Positions 9,922 through 18,362 of a stretch of DNA of 64,000 nt are shown piece after piece. The notes under the pieces were generated by a model that did not search any database, was not told the origin of the DNA, and saw only the letters and a list, made by a program, of their open reading frames with translations. How positions within the stretch are numbered: position 1 is the stretch's first letter; each line of letters opens with the position of its first letter. Source of the DNA: Calothrix sp. HK-06. Its GTDB lineage: Bacteria; Cyanobacteriota; Cyanobacteriia; Cyanobacteriales; Nostocaceae. The translations under genes and the position numbers were made by a program. The stretch lies in NCBI RefSeq assembly GCF_001904745.1, contig NZ_MRCD01000009.1, positions 1-64,000 on the forward strand. The letters run 5' to 3'.

Positions 9922-11001
9922 ATGAATCGTTTATCTCACAAAGTGTCCGATTTTCACGATGATGTTTTGCACGAAACCCAGCTTGGACAATTATGCGGTA
10001 CCAAGCAACTGTTTCGTGACCGCTACGAAATTCAACGAGTTTTAGGTAGAGGTGGTTTTGGAGTCACATTCCTAGCTAAAAATATGACTTTACCAGGAAA
10101 CCCACTTTGCGTAATTAAACAGCTTTGCCCAAAGGTTACAAAACCAAAAAGCTGGCAACGTGCTTGTGTTCGCTTTGAGAAAGAAGCGAAAGCTCTCGGA
10201 AAACTTGGGAATCATTCTCAAATACCAATGTTATTAGATTACTTTGACATGAATGGTGAGTTTTTCCTCGTGCAAGAATATGTACGTGGTTCAACACTCG
10301 CACGCGAAATTCGTAGAACTGGGGCAAAAAGCGAAGGAGTCGTAAAACAATTTTTACGCGAGTTACTGCCAGTACTACAGTACATCCACAAACACAAAGT
10401 AATTCACCGTGATATAAAACCACACAACCTACTGCGATGCGATGACGATGGTAGATTAGTACTCATAGATTTTGGCGCCGTTAAAGAGGAGCTAGCAAAA
10501 AGCAGCGATGGTAACTCTAAAAGCGCGACGACAAATTTTGTCGGAACAATGGGTTTTGCACCACCAGAACAATTTTCGCTACGTCCAGTTTACGCAAGCG
10601 ACGTTTACGCAGTTGGGGTAACTTGTTTATTCATGTTAACAGGCAAGGCGCCGTTAGAATTTGATTATGATGCCCATAATGGAGAAATAGCTTGGCAAAA
10701 AGAGGTGCAAATTAGTGACCACTTCGCCAAAGTATTATCCAAAATGGTAAAAATACCTCTTGAAGAACGTTACAAAAATGCTGAAGACGTAATGTGGGAC
10801 TTAGGGATGGAATCGTATTTACCAACCTTAAACAACTGTATGACAAGCCAACGTTTAGGCGCCACAAGCAGCAGCAGTAACAGCCTAGAAATTCCAGAAG
10901 GATATAAAACACATGTTACAAGAACAGCAATAGCAATTCGTGAATGGCGAGAAAAATTAAAACAAAAACAAGCCATGCGAAAGCGAAACCAATTACCCTG
11001 A
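9922..11001 (+). CDS. Hanks-type Ser/Thr protein kinase
   Basis: A 359-residue soluble kinase. The glycine loop GRGGFG (42-47), ATP-binding Lys66 (CVIKQL), catalytic loop HRDIKPHN (His162, Asp164), DFG at 183-185 and the APPEQF activation-segment end are all present, so it should be active. The C-terminal ~70 residues are basic and low-complexity, with no membrane segment. Cyanobacteria carry many such kinases, most without a known substrate. It sits just before a broken ThiF gene and a second kinase fused to WD40 repeats. Confidence 0.92.
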   Translation: MNRLSHKVSDFHDDVLHETQLGQLCGTKQLFRDRYEIQRVLGRGGFGVTFLAKNMTLPGNPLCVIKQLCPKVTKPKSWQRACVRFEKEAKALGKLGNHSQIPMLLDYFDMNGEFFLVQEYVRGSTLAREIRRTGAKSEGVVKQFLRELLPVLQYIHKHKVIHRDIKPHNLLRCDDDGRLVLIDFGAVKEELAKSSDGNSKSATTNFVGTMGFAPPEQFSLRPVYASDVYAVGVTCLFMLTGKAPLEFDYDAHNGEIAWQKEVQISDHFAKVLSKMVKIPLEERYKNAEDVMWDLGMESYLPTLNNCMTSQRLGATSSSSNSLEIPEGYKTHVTRTAIAIREWREKLKQKQAMRKRNQLP

Positions 11002-11335
11002 ATAATATTAACTCCTTGCTAATTAAATATAATAAAATTCCAAAATTAAATACATTGTCGATTGTAATTTGCAAATTCCGAAATTGTGGAACGGGCATCC
11101 TGCCTGTTCTTCATATAGGCACAGGGCTTGCGATACTCATCCCACAACACTTATATGAAACATTGTAGTAATAAATTATAATCAATTAAAGTTGTTTTCT
11201 CCATTGGCCTATTCCCACTAAAAGAACATCTTGTAACCAAACATTGAAGCGTTGAATAACGGAATCTTCTTGCTCAAAATGCGAGAATTGAAAAACTTCA
11301 TCACATAAAACGTGCGGACTTATCAATAAAATTTT
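11002..11335. other. Intergenic with a small palindrome and a possible 52-codon minus ORF
   Basis: It contains the GGAACGGGC/GCCTGTTC palindrome (11087-11110). On the minus strand a 52-codon frame runs from ATG at 11344 to a stop at 11186 (MEQKILLISPHVLCDEV...). It has no recognisable homology by eye and no clear ribosome site, so it is not called as a gene. Confidence 0.4.
11087..11110. repeat. GGAACRGGC palindrome, copy 1
   Basis: Inverted repeat TGGAACGGGC ... GCCTGTTCT with a 4-5 bp centre. A second copy of the same family lies at 45846-45869 after the PTPS gene. Confidence 0.7.
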
Positions 11336-12141
11336 TTGTTCCATACGGTTTCAGTTACTAACCTTACGCGCTCTATTTTGTTTCGCGAGTCTGATATTGG
11401 TTTGCCAAAAGTAGAGGTTGCTCGTCAGCGGGTGCTAGAAATTAACCCAGAAATACAAATTCAAGCTATCCACAGTGATTTAGAATTTGGTTTGGGTATT
11501 GGAGATGTCCGCGCGCATGATGTAATTATTGGCTGTCTCGATAGCGTCAATGCTCGCTATTACATCAATCAATTAGCTTACCGTGCGGGAATTCCTTGGA
11601 TAAATGGGGGTATTGGTGTAGCTGAAGGGGAAGTAAGTTTTTTGACCCCAATACAGAAGCAGCTTGTTACGAGTGTGGCATTTCTAACCAAATGTGGGAA
11701 CGACGTAACCAGCGCTACTCTTGTCAAGGTTTAAAACGCAATATCCCAGAAGTAGCAATGCCCACAACGGCGCCAATTGCTTCAATAGTAGGCGCCATGC
11801 AGGTGCAACAAGCTCTTTTATTTTTGCATGGCAAACCAGGTTTGCTCAATCCAGGTGAAAAAGTTTTTCTGGGCTTAAATCCTTGGATGGCTTTTAAAGT
11901 GCAAATTCAACGTCAAGAAACTTGTATTGTCCATGATATGAATCTTGCACCAACAATAAGCGTCAACTACGACGAAAATCTCACTGTCCAAAAAATTTTG
12001 GAAAACCTGGAAAAAGATGGTTTCACAGAACCATTACTTTGGCTACGAAACGAAGTTATTGACTCAATGCAGTGTCTAAACCAAAATTGCGGTTATCAAG
12101 AGCGAGTAAATACTCCCCTACGCCAATTTTCAGAAGAATGA
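11336..12141 (+). pseudogene. ThiF/MoeB/E1-like adenylyltransferase, truncated and frameshifted
   Basis: Two overlapping frames together encode most of a ThiF-family protein. The first (11336-11734) has TNLTRSILFRESDIGLPKVEVA, then DVIIGCLDSVNARYYINQLAYRAGIPWINGG. The second continues from about 11640 with DPNTEAACYECGISNQMW, then CQGLKRNIPEVAMPTTAPIASIVGAMQVQQALLF. The frame changes in a run of T at about 11636-11642. The N-terminal Rossmann part with GxGxxG and the ATP-binding Arg are missing, so the gene is broken twice. Intact relatives adenylate the C-terminus of a ubiquitin-like or sulfur-carrier protein; the Cys pair CYEC is typical of the zinc site. No E2, JAB or Ubl partner is nearby. 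Confidence 0.75.
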
Positions 12142-12553
12142 CATATAATTATTTATATTATTTTAATAAAAACATTGCGGATATTAAGCAGGAAAGTCAG
12201 AAAATAATATGCTGCTTCCCGCTCATAATAATTAAAATCATATTGTTGACAAATTTATAATAATTTGGTTGAATTTGATACATTTTAATTTCAAAAATAT
12301 GAATGTTTTATTGTGAAAATTGTACGAAGAAAAAGGCTTGTTTTTTAAAATGTTTTTGTATAATACAAAGATAAATTATCTTACTTAATAAATGTCGGTG
12401 GTTTCGATGCGACATGTATAAAGTTAATTTTGACACAGAGAATAGTGAATTGGGAACAGAGAATGATTTAAAAGGTTCTCTTTACCCAAAGCCTAATTTC
12501 TGATTCTCATTTTCAAATTGCAGTTGACCATAATCTAATTTTAATAAATTCAA
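12142..12553. other. Intergenic, AT-rich
   Basis: Very AT-rich spacer between the ThiF remnant and the kinase-WD40 gene. No gene, RNA or clear repeat was recognised. Confidence 0.45.
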
Positions 12554-14569
12554 ATGACAATCTGCTGCTTAAATCCCGATTGTCCTAACCCGCTAAATCC
12601 AAATAGTGAGAAGTTTTGCTTAACTTGCGGCGCCCCGCTAGTAGAATTATTACGCTATCGTTACCGTGTACTACGGGTACTTAGTAATGAGGGTGGATTT
12701 GGTAGAACTTATTTAGCAGAGGATATTGATAAATTAAATGAACTGTGTGTTATCAAGCAATTAGCACCCAAAGCTGATAGTAGTTGGGCATTGAAAAAAG
12801 CAATTGAATTGTTTCAACAAGAAGCACAACGTTTACAACAGTTGGGAGAACACGGACAAATTCCAACGCTAATTGGATACTTTGAAGAAAAAAGTTATTT
12901 ATATTTAGTTCAACAATATATAGATGGGCAAAATTTATTACGTGAGTTAAATTCACGGCGCCAAGCAAGAGCATCAAATTCGCCTTATAATGAAGAAGAT
13001 ATACGTAATTTATTGCTAGATTTACTACCGATTCTCAAATTCATTCACGAACGCTCAGTAATTCATCGCGATATAAAACCGCAAAATATAGTGCGTCGTC
13101 AAAGCGATGGAAAGTTAATATTGATAGATTTTGGTTCGTCAAAGCAATTAACAGCACGAGTATATTCTAAAACAGGAACTTCGATAGGTTCGCATGGATA
13201 TTCTCCTATTGAACAAATTCGCGATGGAACAGCACATCCAGCAAGTGATTTATTTAGCTTAGGTGCAACAGCTTTTCACTTGTTAACAGGAATTTCTCCT
13301 TTTAAGCTCTGGTCAGAACATGGTTATGCTTGGGTCGGTAACTGGCAGAATTATTTAAAAGCTCCTGTTAGTGATAATTTCGCCAAGGTGTTAGAAAAAT
13401 TACTGAAAAAAGATATACATCAGCGTTATCAATCTGCTGATGAGGTTCTTCAAGACTTGCACTCTAAATCTCCTCAATTAAAACCAGCTTCTCTATCAAT
13501 ATTTTCAAATCGTGATATTAAGCTTCAACTTGGCTTTATAGCTATTGCTGGTGTACTGCTTTTAGTACTAGGACAATTCTGGTACAAGCAGTTTTATTTT
13601 AATGCGCTTAACCCATATAACAGTCAGCCAAACCAAGCATTAACAGAAGGAGAGCTAGACTCGATGAGTAGCGTTATGCCCAATTTTAATCTTGCTGTGA
13701 CAGTTAGGGGTTATGAAAGTAGCGTTATCTCAACAGCAATAACACCAGATGGGAATACTATTGCTAGTACAAATGACCGGACAGTACAGTTATGGAGTTT
13801 AGCAACAGGACAAGCTATTTCAACGTTGTTTGGTCACAATAACCGTGTCAATGTCATTAAAATTAGTCCTTCTGGACAAATTTTAGCTACAGGTAGTGAA
13901 GACAGTACTATCAAACTTTGGAATTTAGCCAATGGTCAGGAAATCAGCACATTAACTGGACATACTGCTTCAGTTATGACTTTATCTATTAGTTCAGATG
14001 GAAAAATACTAGCTTCAGGAAGCGATGATCGGACGATTAAATTTTGGAACCTTTCAACACGTGAACTTATTCGTACTATTAATGGACATACTCAGGCAGT
14101 ACGGGCAGTAACTTTTAGTCCTGATGGTAAAATCTTGGCTAGTGGTAGCAATGATTCGAGTATCAAACTCTGGGATACTGAAACCGGGCGCCTTATTCAT
14201 ACATTTACAGGCAACAGCGCTAAAATCCACTCACTTGCTTTTAGCCCTAATGGTAGATACCTAGCAAGTGGTAGTGATAAAACGATTAATATTTGGAACG
14301 TTGAAACCTTAAAATTCGCTCGTAGTTTAGAAGGGCACACAGGAGAAATAACCGCACTCAATTTTAGCCCTGATGGGATGATACTCGCGAGTAGCAGTAC
14401 CGATAAAACCATCAAAATTTGGAACTATATCACAGCAAAGAATATTCGTACCCTTGCCAAACACGGAGATACTATAGAAACATTCGCATTTAGCAAAGAC
14501 GGTAATATATTAATTAGTGGTGGTGCCGACAGAACATTACGAATATGGCGCCGAATTACAAATCATTAA
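12554..14569 (+). CDS. Ser/Thr kinase with zinc ribbon, membrane segment and seven WD40 repeats
   Basis: A 671-residue fusion. The N-terminus has a Cys-rich ribbon (C4, C5, C10, C22, C25). The kinase domain (about 35-310) has K68, HRDIKPQN with His171 and Asp173, and IDFGSSK; the first Gly of the ATP loop is Asn45 (NEGGFG). One transmembrane helix is near 325-345 (GFIAIAGVLLLVLGQFWY). Seven WD40 blades follow (about 375-671), with repeated SPDGKILASGS and TIKLWN. The blades would lie on the other side of the membrane from the kinase and could sense or scaffold. This is a known cyanobacterial kinase architecture; the ligand is unknown. Confidence 0.93.
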   Translation: MTICCLNPDCPNPLNPNSEKFCLTCGAPLVELLRYRYRVLRVLSNEGGFGRTYLAEDIDKLNELCVIKQLAPKADSSWALKKAIELFQQEAQRLQQLGEHGQIPTLIGYFEEKSYLYLVQQYIDGQNLLRELNSRRQARASNSPYNEEDIRNLLLDLLPILKFIHERSVIHRDIKPQNIVRRQSDGKLILIDFGSSKQLTARVYSKTGTSIGSHGYSPIEQIRDGTAHPASDLFSLGATAFHLLTGISPFKLWSEHGYAWVGNWQNYLKAPVSDNFAKVLEKLLKKDIHQRYQSADEVLQDLHSKSPQLKPASLSIFSNRDIKLQLGFIAIAGVLLLVLGQFWYKQFYFNALNPYNSQPNQALTEGELDSMSSVMPNFNLAVTVRGYESSVISTAITPDGNTIASTNDRTVQLWSLATGQAISTLFGHNNRVNVIKISPSGQILATGSEDSTIKLWNLANGQEISTLTGHTASVMTLSISSDGKILASGSDDRTIKFWNLSTRELIRTINGHTQAVRAVTFSPDGKILASGSNDSSIKLWDTETGRLIHTFTGNSAKIHSLAFSPNGRYLASGSDKTINIWNVETLKFARSLEGHTGEITALNFSPDGMILASSSTDKTIKIWNYITAKNIRTLAKHGDTIETFAFSKDGNILISGGADRTLRIWRRITNH

Positions 14570-14929
14570 TTTACGATGCGCAGCAAAACTCACCAGTCTA
14601 AGATTTGTAATATATATTTCTTTACAATTGGAGACGATCACAACTTCTGTAAAATTGGGTAGTATTACTACGTCAAAGAACAGACATAGCATTTGCAGGC
14701 ACCACTACACTACAAAGACAAGTTTTAATTTATGGTGTAGTACTTGGGATAGTATCTGCTTTTTTATCTTGGTTAGTTGCCACAGTACAGCGAATCATCA
14801 ATTGTCATGAAGGTAAAATTTAGGCTGAGAGTACTGTGAGATTTGGCGCCGCTTCTTATTTTACTGTTTAAAGCCCCCTTCCGCGCGCGGGATTAGGGGA
14901 TCCAATTTTTATCGTGTTGATTAATCAAA
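14570..14929. other. Intergenic with a possible membrane-protein remnant
   Basis: Convergent gap between the kinase-WD40 gene and the PAP2 gene. Apart from the open stretch at 14653-14823 it holds a GGCGCC site and a GC-rich patch near 14880, with no clear terminator. Confidence 0.4.
14653..14823 (+). pseudogene. Possible remnant or short single-helix membrane ORF without a start
   Basis: An open frame reads LRQRTDIAFAGTTTLQRQ, then a hydrophobic helix (VLIYGVVLGIVSAFLSWLV) and ATVQRIINCHEGKI. It is closed upstream by a stop at 14650 and has no ATG, GTG or TTG, so it is probably the tail of a decayed gene. The family is not recognised. Confidence 0.3.
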
Positions 14930-15676
14930 TTAAACGTTTACTTCTGGAACTTCTTCACTTGTTAAATTTGTCTGATTTTTGTGCGGTTGAATTATTGCGT
15001 AAACACCGACAACCCAAGCAGTCGCAACCAACCATCCTGCTAGAATATCGCTAGGAAAATGAACTCCTAGATATAACCGTGTCCAAGCAACTCCTGGCAC
15101 AAAAGCGGCACCGAATATAAAAGCGAGTATAGTAAAGCGAGTATGCCAAGCTAGAACGATTAAAATTGCTGCAAATGTAAAACTTGCCATTGCATGACCA
15201 CTGGGAAACGAAAAACTTGCTTTATGATATGTTGACTCCCAAAGGTGAGGACGCACACGATGAAAGAAGACTTTTGCAGCATGATTAATTGTTGCACTTC
15301 CTAAACCTGCTGTTAATAAATAGGCACATAGGCGCCATCTTTTGCTAAAAATCAATACTAAATTCAGTAAAAGTAAAACTGGCACTAAAGTCTTTGGAGA
15401 ACCAATTTTAGCTAAGGTGACAGCAAAAACGTCTAGCTGTGGATTTGCTGTTTCATGAATAGAAAGCAAAATTGGCACATCAAAAGGAAAACCTGTTTCA
15501 TATTGCGAAAGCTTTACAGCCATGAGTTCAAAGATTTGTAAAGGAATATAAACTCCTAACGCTAGCAGTAATAATGGGCGCCAGTTATTAGTTAATAACT
15601 TTATGATAAATTTTATACCGTTATCAAAGTTTAACTTTTGTTTTTCAATTTCTGGAAGATTCTTGTTTTCTATCAT
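14930..15676 (-). CDS. PAP2-family membrane phosphatase
   Basis: A 248-residue protein with about six hydrophobic segments. All three phosphatase motifs are present: KVFFHRVRP (K135 to R142-P143), PSGH (158-161) and R200-x-x-x-G-x-H206-x-x-x-D210. Family members dephosphorylate lipid phosphates such as undecaprenyl diphosphate or phosphatidic acid at the membrane. The start ATG at 15676 sits back to back with a small membrane gene on the other strand (about 20 bp between them), suggesting a shared divergent promoter. Substrate not resolvable from sequence. Confidence 0.9.
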   Translation of the reverse strand: MIENKNLPEIEKQKLNFDNGIKFIIKLLTNNWRPLLLLALGVYIPLQIFELMAVKLSQYETGFPFDVPILLSIHETANPQLDVFAVTLAKIGSPKTLVPVLLLLNLVLIFSKRWRLCAYLLTAGLGSATINHAAKVFFHRVRPHLWESTYHKASFSFPSGHAMASFTFAAILIVLAWHTRFTILAFIFGAAFVPGVAWTRLYLGVHFPSDILAGWLVATAWVVGVYAIIQPHKNQTNLTSEEVPEVNV

Positions 15677-15696
15677 GATTCGCTATTATGTAGTTA

Positions 15697-15972
15697 ATGA
15701 ATTGTTTAAAAGGTAAAATTGTGAATAACTTGTTGTTGGTATCAGGTATAGTCTGCTTGGCAATTGCCATTATCGGGCAAGCAAAGCTTTTATTTATTGA
15801 AATTAATCCTGGTTTTTTTGGGAGATTACTAGCATTGATTGTTGCTATTTACTGTTTAAGTTCAACCATGCCAAATGGTGCATTTTCAATACCAACAGAA
15901 TCATTAAATAGCTTTGTACAAGAAGCTATTCCTAGGTTCCAAGAAATCATTGACCAGGTTTTGAATGCATAA
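15697..15972 (+). CDS. Small two-helix membrane protein, unknown
   Basis: 91 residues, or 83 if the GTG at 15721 is used. Two hydrophobic segments (LLLVSGIVCLAIAIIG and FFGRLLALIVAIYCLSS) are followed by a short polar C-terminus with an amphipathic helix (FVQEAIPRFQEIIDQVLNA). Family not recognised. It lies at the left edge of the membrane-protein cluster and is followed by a palindromic repeat. Confidence 0.55.
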   Translation: MNCLKGKIVNNLLLVSGIVCLAIAIIGQAKLLFIEINPGFFGRLLALIVAIYCLSSTMPNGAFSIPTESLNSFVQEAIPRFQEIIDQVLNA

Positions 15973-15988
15973 TCAAGTTTTTATTGAA

Positions 15989-16017
15989 TGTAGAGACGTT
16001 ACATGTAATGTCTCTAC
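15989..16017. repeat. TGTAGAGACG palindrome, copy 3
   Basis: Element with arms TGTAGAGACG and TGTCTCTAC around ATGTAA. It lies between the convergent ends of the small membrane gene and the secreted-protein gene, where it could serve as a bidirectional hairpin. Confidence 0.8.
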
Positions 16018-16053
16018 GTTTTATTCGTTACATTTAATTTGACAATTTATGTC

Positions 16054-16701
16054 TTAATCAGATTCTTCACCACCTAAAGGAACATCAGGAACTCTAGATG
16101 CTATATTCTGAGGAGATACATTAGGAATGTACCAGTTAATATCTCCTGCTTTAAAAACTTTGTCAGGTTTGATATTTAATTCTATTCCATTGTTATCTGG
16201 ATTTGTCTTAGCTATTAATTGAGTACCTTTGGAGTTTTTAATAGCCACGGCGCCATCGGTATTTAAACTGGCTATATTTGTACCAAATGGTACAAATATA
16301 CCTTGACAATCCCATCCTGCTCCTGTAGCTTCGCCCGAACCTAAAAAGTACAGTGCGTTATCATATTCAGATTTGGATTTTTCGGGTTTTGGACCGTAAA
16401 CAGCTATTGTTTCTCCAGTTTGGTTACGACATTGACCCCAGTTGATTCCTTTTTCTAAGGCATATTTTTGAAACGACAGTTCATCAACTCGCTTCGTTAG
16501 GTCTTCGACAGTGACATTTTCTGATCGTGTTTCCCCAGATTTTACTGCTTCAAGTTGGTCTTGGAGAATATCGAGTTTTTTCGACAACTCTTTATACTCA
16601 GGGGTTTTCGTAATTTTGGGAGCATCAGCAAATGAAGGTTGAGCAAAGAAAAAATTTACAACAATGACTAGGATAAGTAAAAAGTAGTTAAATGATTTCA
16701 C
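16054..16701 (-). CDS. Secreted protein, paralogue A of a two-member family
   Basis: A 215-residue protein with a signal peptide (FLLILVIVVNFFFAQPSFA), so exported to the periplasm or beyond. A coiled-coil-like segment (about 35-80, ELSKKLDILQDQLEAV) precedes a conserved module: WGQCRNQTGE, a Gly/Ser linker, WDCQGIFVP, GTQLIAKT and NWYIPNVS. The two Cys (WGQC, WDC) could form a disulfide. The protein at 19026-19640 shares the whole layout, so the two are paralogues bracketing the TauE operon. Family not recognised. The shared upstream element lies about 130 bp before the start (16836-16873, minus strand). RBS GGAGGG precedes the ATG. Confidence 0.8.
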   Translation of the reverse strand: MKSFNYFLLILVIVVNFFFAQPSFADAPKITKTPEYKELSKKLDILQDQLEAVKSGETRSENVTVEDLTKRVDELSFQKYALEKGINWGQCRNQTGETIAVYGPKPEKSKSEYDNALYFLGSGEATGAGWDCQGIFVPFGTNIASLNTDGAVAIKNSKGTQLIAKTNPDNNGIELNIKPDKVFKAGDINWYIPNVSPQNIASRVPDVPLGGEESD

Positions 16702-16833
16702 GGTTTCCCTCCTTGACTTGTAACGTCATCACATTATGTAGCGTATGTTGATTCTTTTCGACTTCTATCGCAGGTTGATGTTTCCATCCGTATTTCCATC
16801 TGCTGTCTTACGTACAAATTTACCTTCGGCTAA

Positions 16834-16875
16834 TCTCAAAATCAAACACAATATATTTTCAAATCAATAAATATA
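16834..16875 (-). promoter_or_regulatory. Shared upstream element, copy A
   Basis: Read on the minus strand: TTTATTGATTTGAAAATATA followed by TTGTGTTTGATTTTGA. It has ATTTGA, an 11-bp spacer, then GTTTGA. It lies about 130 bp upstream of the secreted protein gene at 16701. Four similar copies precede other units of the cluster (17111, 19719, 23080, 24191). Confidence 0.65.
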
Positions 16876-17110
16876 AGTAATTGAACCCCCAAGTATCGCT
16901 ACGACTCTCTATATGTAACCTCCATAATATCTATCGACATACAGTACCATACTGTTTACCTGTACGTTCAGCATGGTGCCAGTATGAGTTAGGCAGCAGG
17001 AAATACGCAATTCATTCAATTGGCTATAGCTATGTTAGTAATATGTATATTTTAAACTACGAGAATATTCTTAATAGCCATAAGTAATTATAAATACAAA
17101 TATAGGAATA

Positions 17111-17153
17111 ACCTTTGTTTATGCTTTGAAGAAAAAATAATATTTGATTTTGA
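17111..17153 (+). promoter_or_regulatory. Shared upstream element, copy B
   Basis: TTTGTTTATGCTTTGAAGA is followed by AAAAATAATATTTGATTTTG. CTTTGA and ATTTGA are 12 bp apart. It is located about 370 bp upstream of the TauE-family gene. Confidence 0.65.
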
Positions 17154-17174
17154 ATAACTAGGGGCTTAATGTAA

Positions 17175-17279
17175 AACTATGCTTCCAGACAGAGGCGAAA
17201 ACACAAGGACATGCCGATTGCGTTTTCATTCCTCTCTCAGTCTTGGCTTTAATTAAAATCAAAAATCATAAGCATAGTT
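17175..17279 (+). ncRNA. Candidate structured RNA / leader upstream of the TauE operon
   Basis: Nested complementary arms are visible: AACTATGCTT (17175-17184) with AAGCATAGTT (17270-17279), and inside them AGAGG-C-GAAAAC (17191-17202) with GTTTTC-ATT-CCTCT (17222-17235). CCAGAC and GTCTTGG also match loosely between these pairs. Such nesting suggests a folded transcript between copy B and the gene. It does not match any riboswitch I know, including the Mn-sensing yybP-ykoY type. Confidence 0.35.
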
Positions 17280-17431
17280 ATTTATTTGTTGTATATCTGA
17301 ATCATAAGATGGATGAATTATCTTATACCTTGCACCTTATAAATCTAGATAAATAATGATACTAAATAATTATAGATTGTCGGCTACGTTCCTACCCGTA
17401 TAGGCTTAAAAACCCCTATGCTAATAGCAAA

Positions 17432-17449
17432 AGTCCTCTTAAGAGGACT
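17432..17449. promoter_or_regulatory. 18-bp perfect palindrome before the TauE-family gene
   Basis: AGTCCTCTTAAGAGGACT is fully self-complementary, about 75 bp before the start codon. It could be an operator for a dimeric regulator or a hairpin in the leader. No T-run follows, so it is not a classic terminator. Confidence 0.45.
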
Positions 17450-17524
17450 AAAGAATAAATGTTATTTTTGTTACTTTAATCGCTGATTTAAAGAGTTTTT
17501 ACTTAGAGGTGCAAGATTTCAGTT

Positions 17525-18361
17525 ATGAACATCCTAGAGTTTTCTTTGTTGATTTTTATTGGGTCATTTTGCGCTGGTTTTTTAGGTGCGCTAACTGGGT
17601 TAGGAGGTGGAGTAGTTATCGTTCCTTTGCTAGCTTCAGTATTTGGTATTGATATTCGGTACGCAATTGGCGCCTCATTAGTATCTGTAATTGCAACTTC
17701 ATGTGCTGCGGCATCGACATATATAAAGAAAGGTTATACGAATCTGCGATTAGGAATGTTTTTAGAAGTCGCAACAATAGGGGGAGCATTAATTGGAGCA
17801 ACTATAGCTTCTTTTATCTCCGTTAAAGTTTTAACAGTTGTACTTGCAATAGTACTACTTTATTCAGCTTATATATCAGGGAAGCCTAAACCAGAAGGCA
17901 CCTCTTCAGAGGTGCCTTCTGAGTTGGCAGTTAATCTCAAACTGAATGGAACGTATCCAACTACTGAAGGAATAACAGCGTACCAAGTTCATGCGGTGCC
18001 GGTTGGTTTTGGCATTATGACCATAGCAGGATTGCTTTCTGGTTTGCTTGGCATTGGTTCAGGTGCTTTTAAAGTTTTGGCAATGGATCAAGCAATGGGA
18101 ATTCCATTCAAAGTTTCCACAAGCACCAGTAATTTTATGATTGGTGTAACAGCAGCAGCTTCAGCAGGTGTGTACCTTGCGTGGGGATATATTGAGCCAG
18201 GTATAACAATGCCTGTGATGCTAGGTGTATTACCCGGCGCCTTATTAGGAGCGAAAGTTTTAGTTGGAGCAAAAACTCAAACTTTAAGAATAGTTTTTAG
18301 TTTCGTACTTGCCGCAATGGCATTAAAGATGGTCTACAACAGCTTGACAGGGGGATTATAA
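17525..18361 (+). CDS. TauE/SafE-family anion exporter
   Basis: A 278-residue membrane protein with about eight hydrophobic segments. It has the two-fold internal symmetry typical of TauE/SafE (GALTGLGGGVVIVPLL near the N-terminus, GLLGIGSGAFKVLAM in the second half). Members export sulfite, sulfoacetate or other organosulfur anions, but specificity cannot be read here. A 28-bp perfect inverted repeat (17893-17920) lies in the coding region and encodes the loop EGTSSEVPSE between the two halves, a tolerated insertion. It is followed after 1 bp by the DUF1634 gene, a pairing seen in many bacteria. First gene of the operon 17525-19640. Confidence 0.9.
   Translation: MNILEFSLLIFIGSFCAGFLGALTGLGGGVVIVPLLASVFGIDIRYAIGASLVSVIATSCAAASTYIKKGYTNLRLGMFLEVATIGGALIGATIASFISVKVLTVVLAIVLLYSAYISGKPKPEGTSSEVPSELAVNLKLNGTYPTTEGITAYQVHAVPVGFGIMTIAGLLSGLLGIGSGAFKVLAMDQAMGIPFKVSTSTSNFMIGVTAAASAGVYLAWGYIEPGITMPVMLGVLPGALLGAKVLVGAKTQTLRIVFSFVLAAMALKMVYNSLTGGL
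17893..17920. repeat. 28-bp inverted repeat inside the TauE-family gene
   Basis: AGAAGGCACCTCT, TC, AGAGGTGCCTTCT: 13-bp perfect arms with a 2-bp centre, in frame in a cytoplasmic or periplasmic loop. Confidence 0.8.
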
Positions 18362-18362
18362 A

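Larger units (their letters stand above)
16876..17524. other. Long intergenic control region before the TauE operon
   Basis: About 650 bp without a believable gene. It holds shared element copy B (17111-17153), a nested inverted repeat at 17175-17279 that could be a structured RNA, and an 18-bp perfect palindrome at 17432-17449. Confidence 0.5.

Noticed and set aside
11186-11344. 52-codon minus-strand ORF (MEQKILLISPHV...)
   Set aside because: No recognisable family and no ribosome site; it lies in a decaying region. A resemblance to cyanobacterial KGK-type proteins was too weak to claim.
14517-14810. 97-codon ORF after the kinase-WD40 gene
   Set aside because: It begins inside the WD40 repeats and its sequence is of low quality; the remnant in another frame (14653-14823) looks more like real protein.
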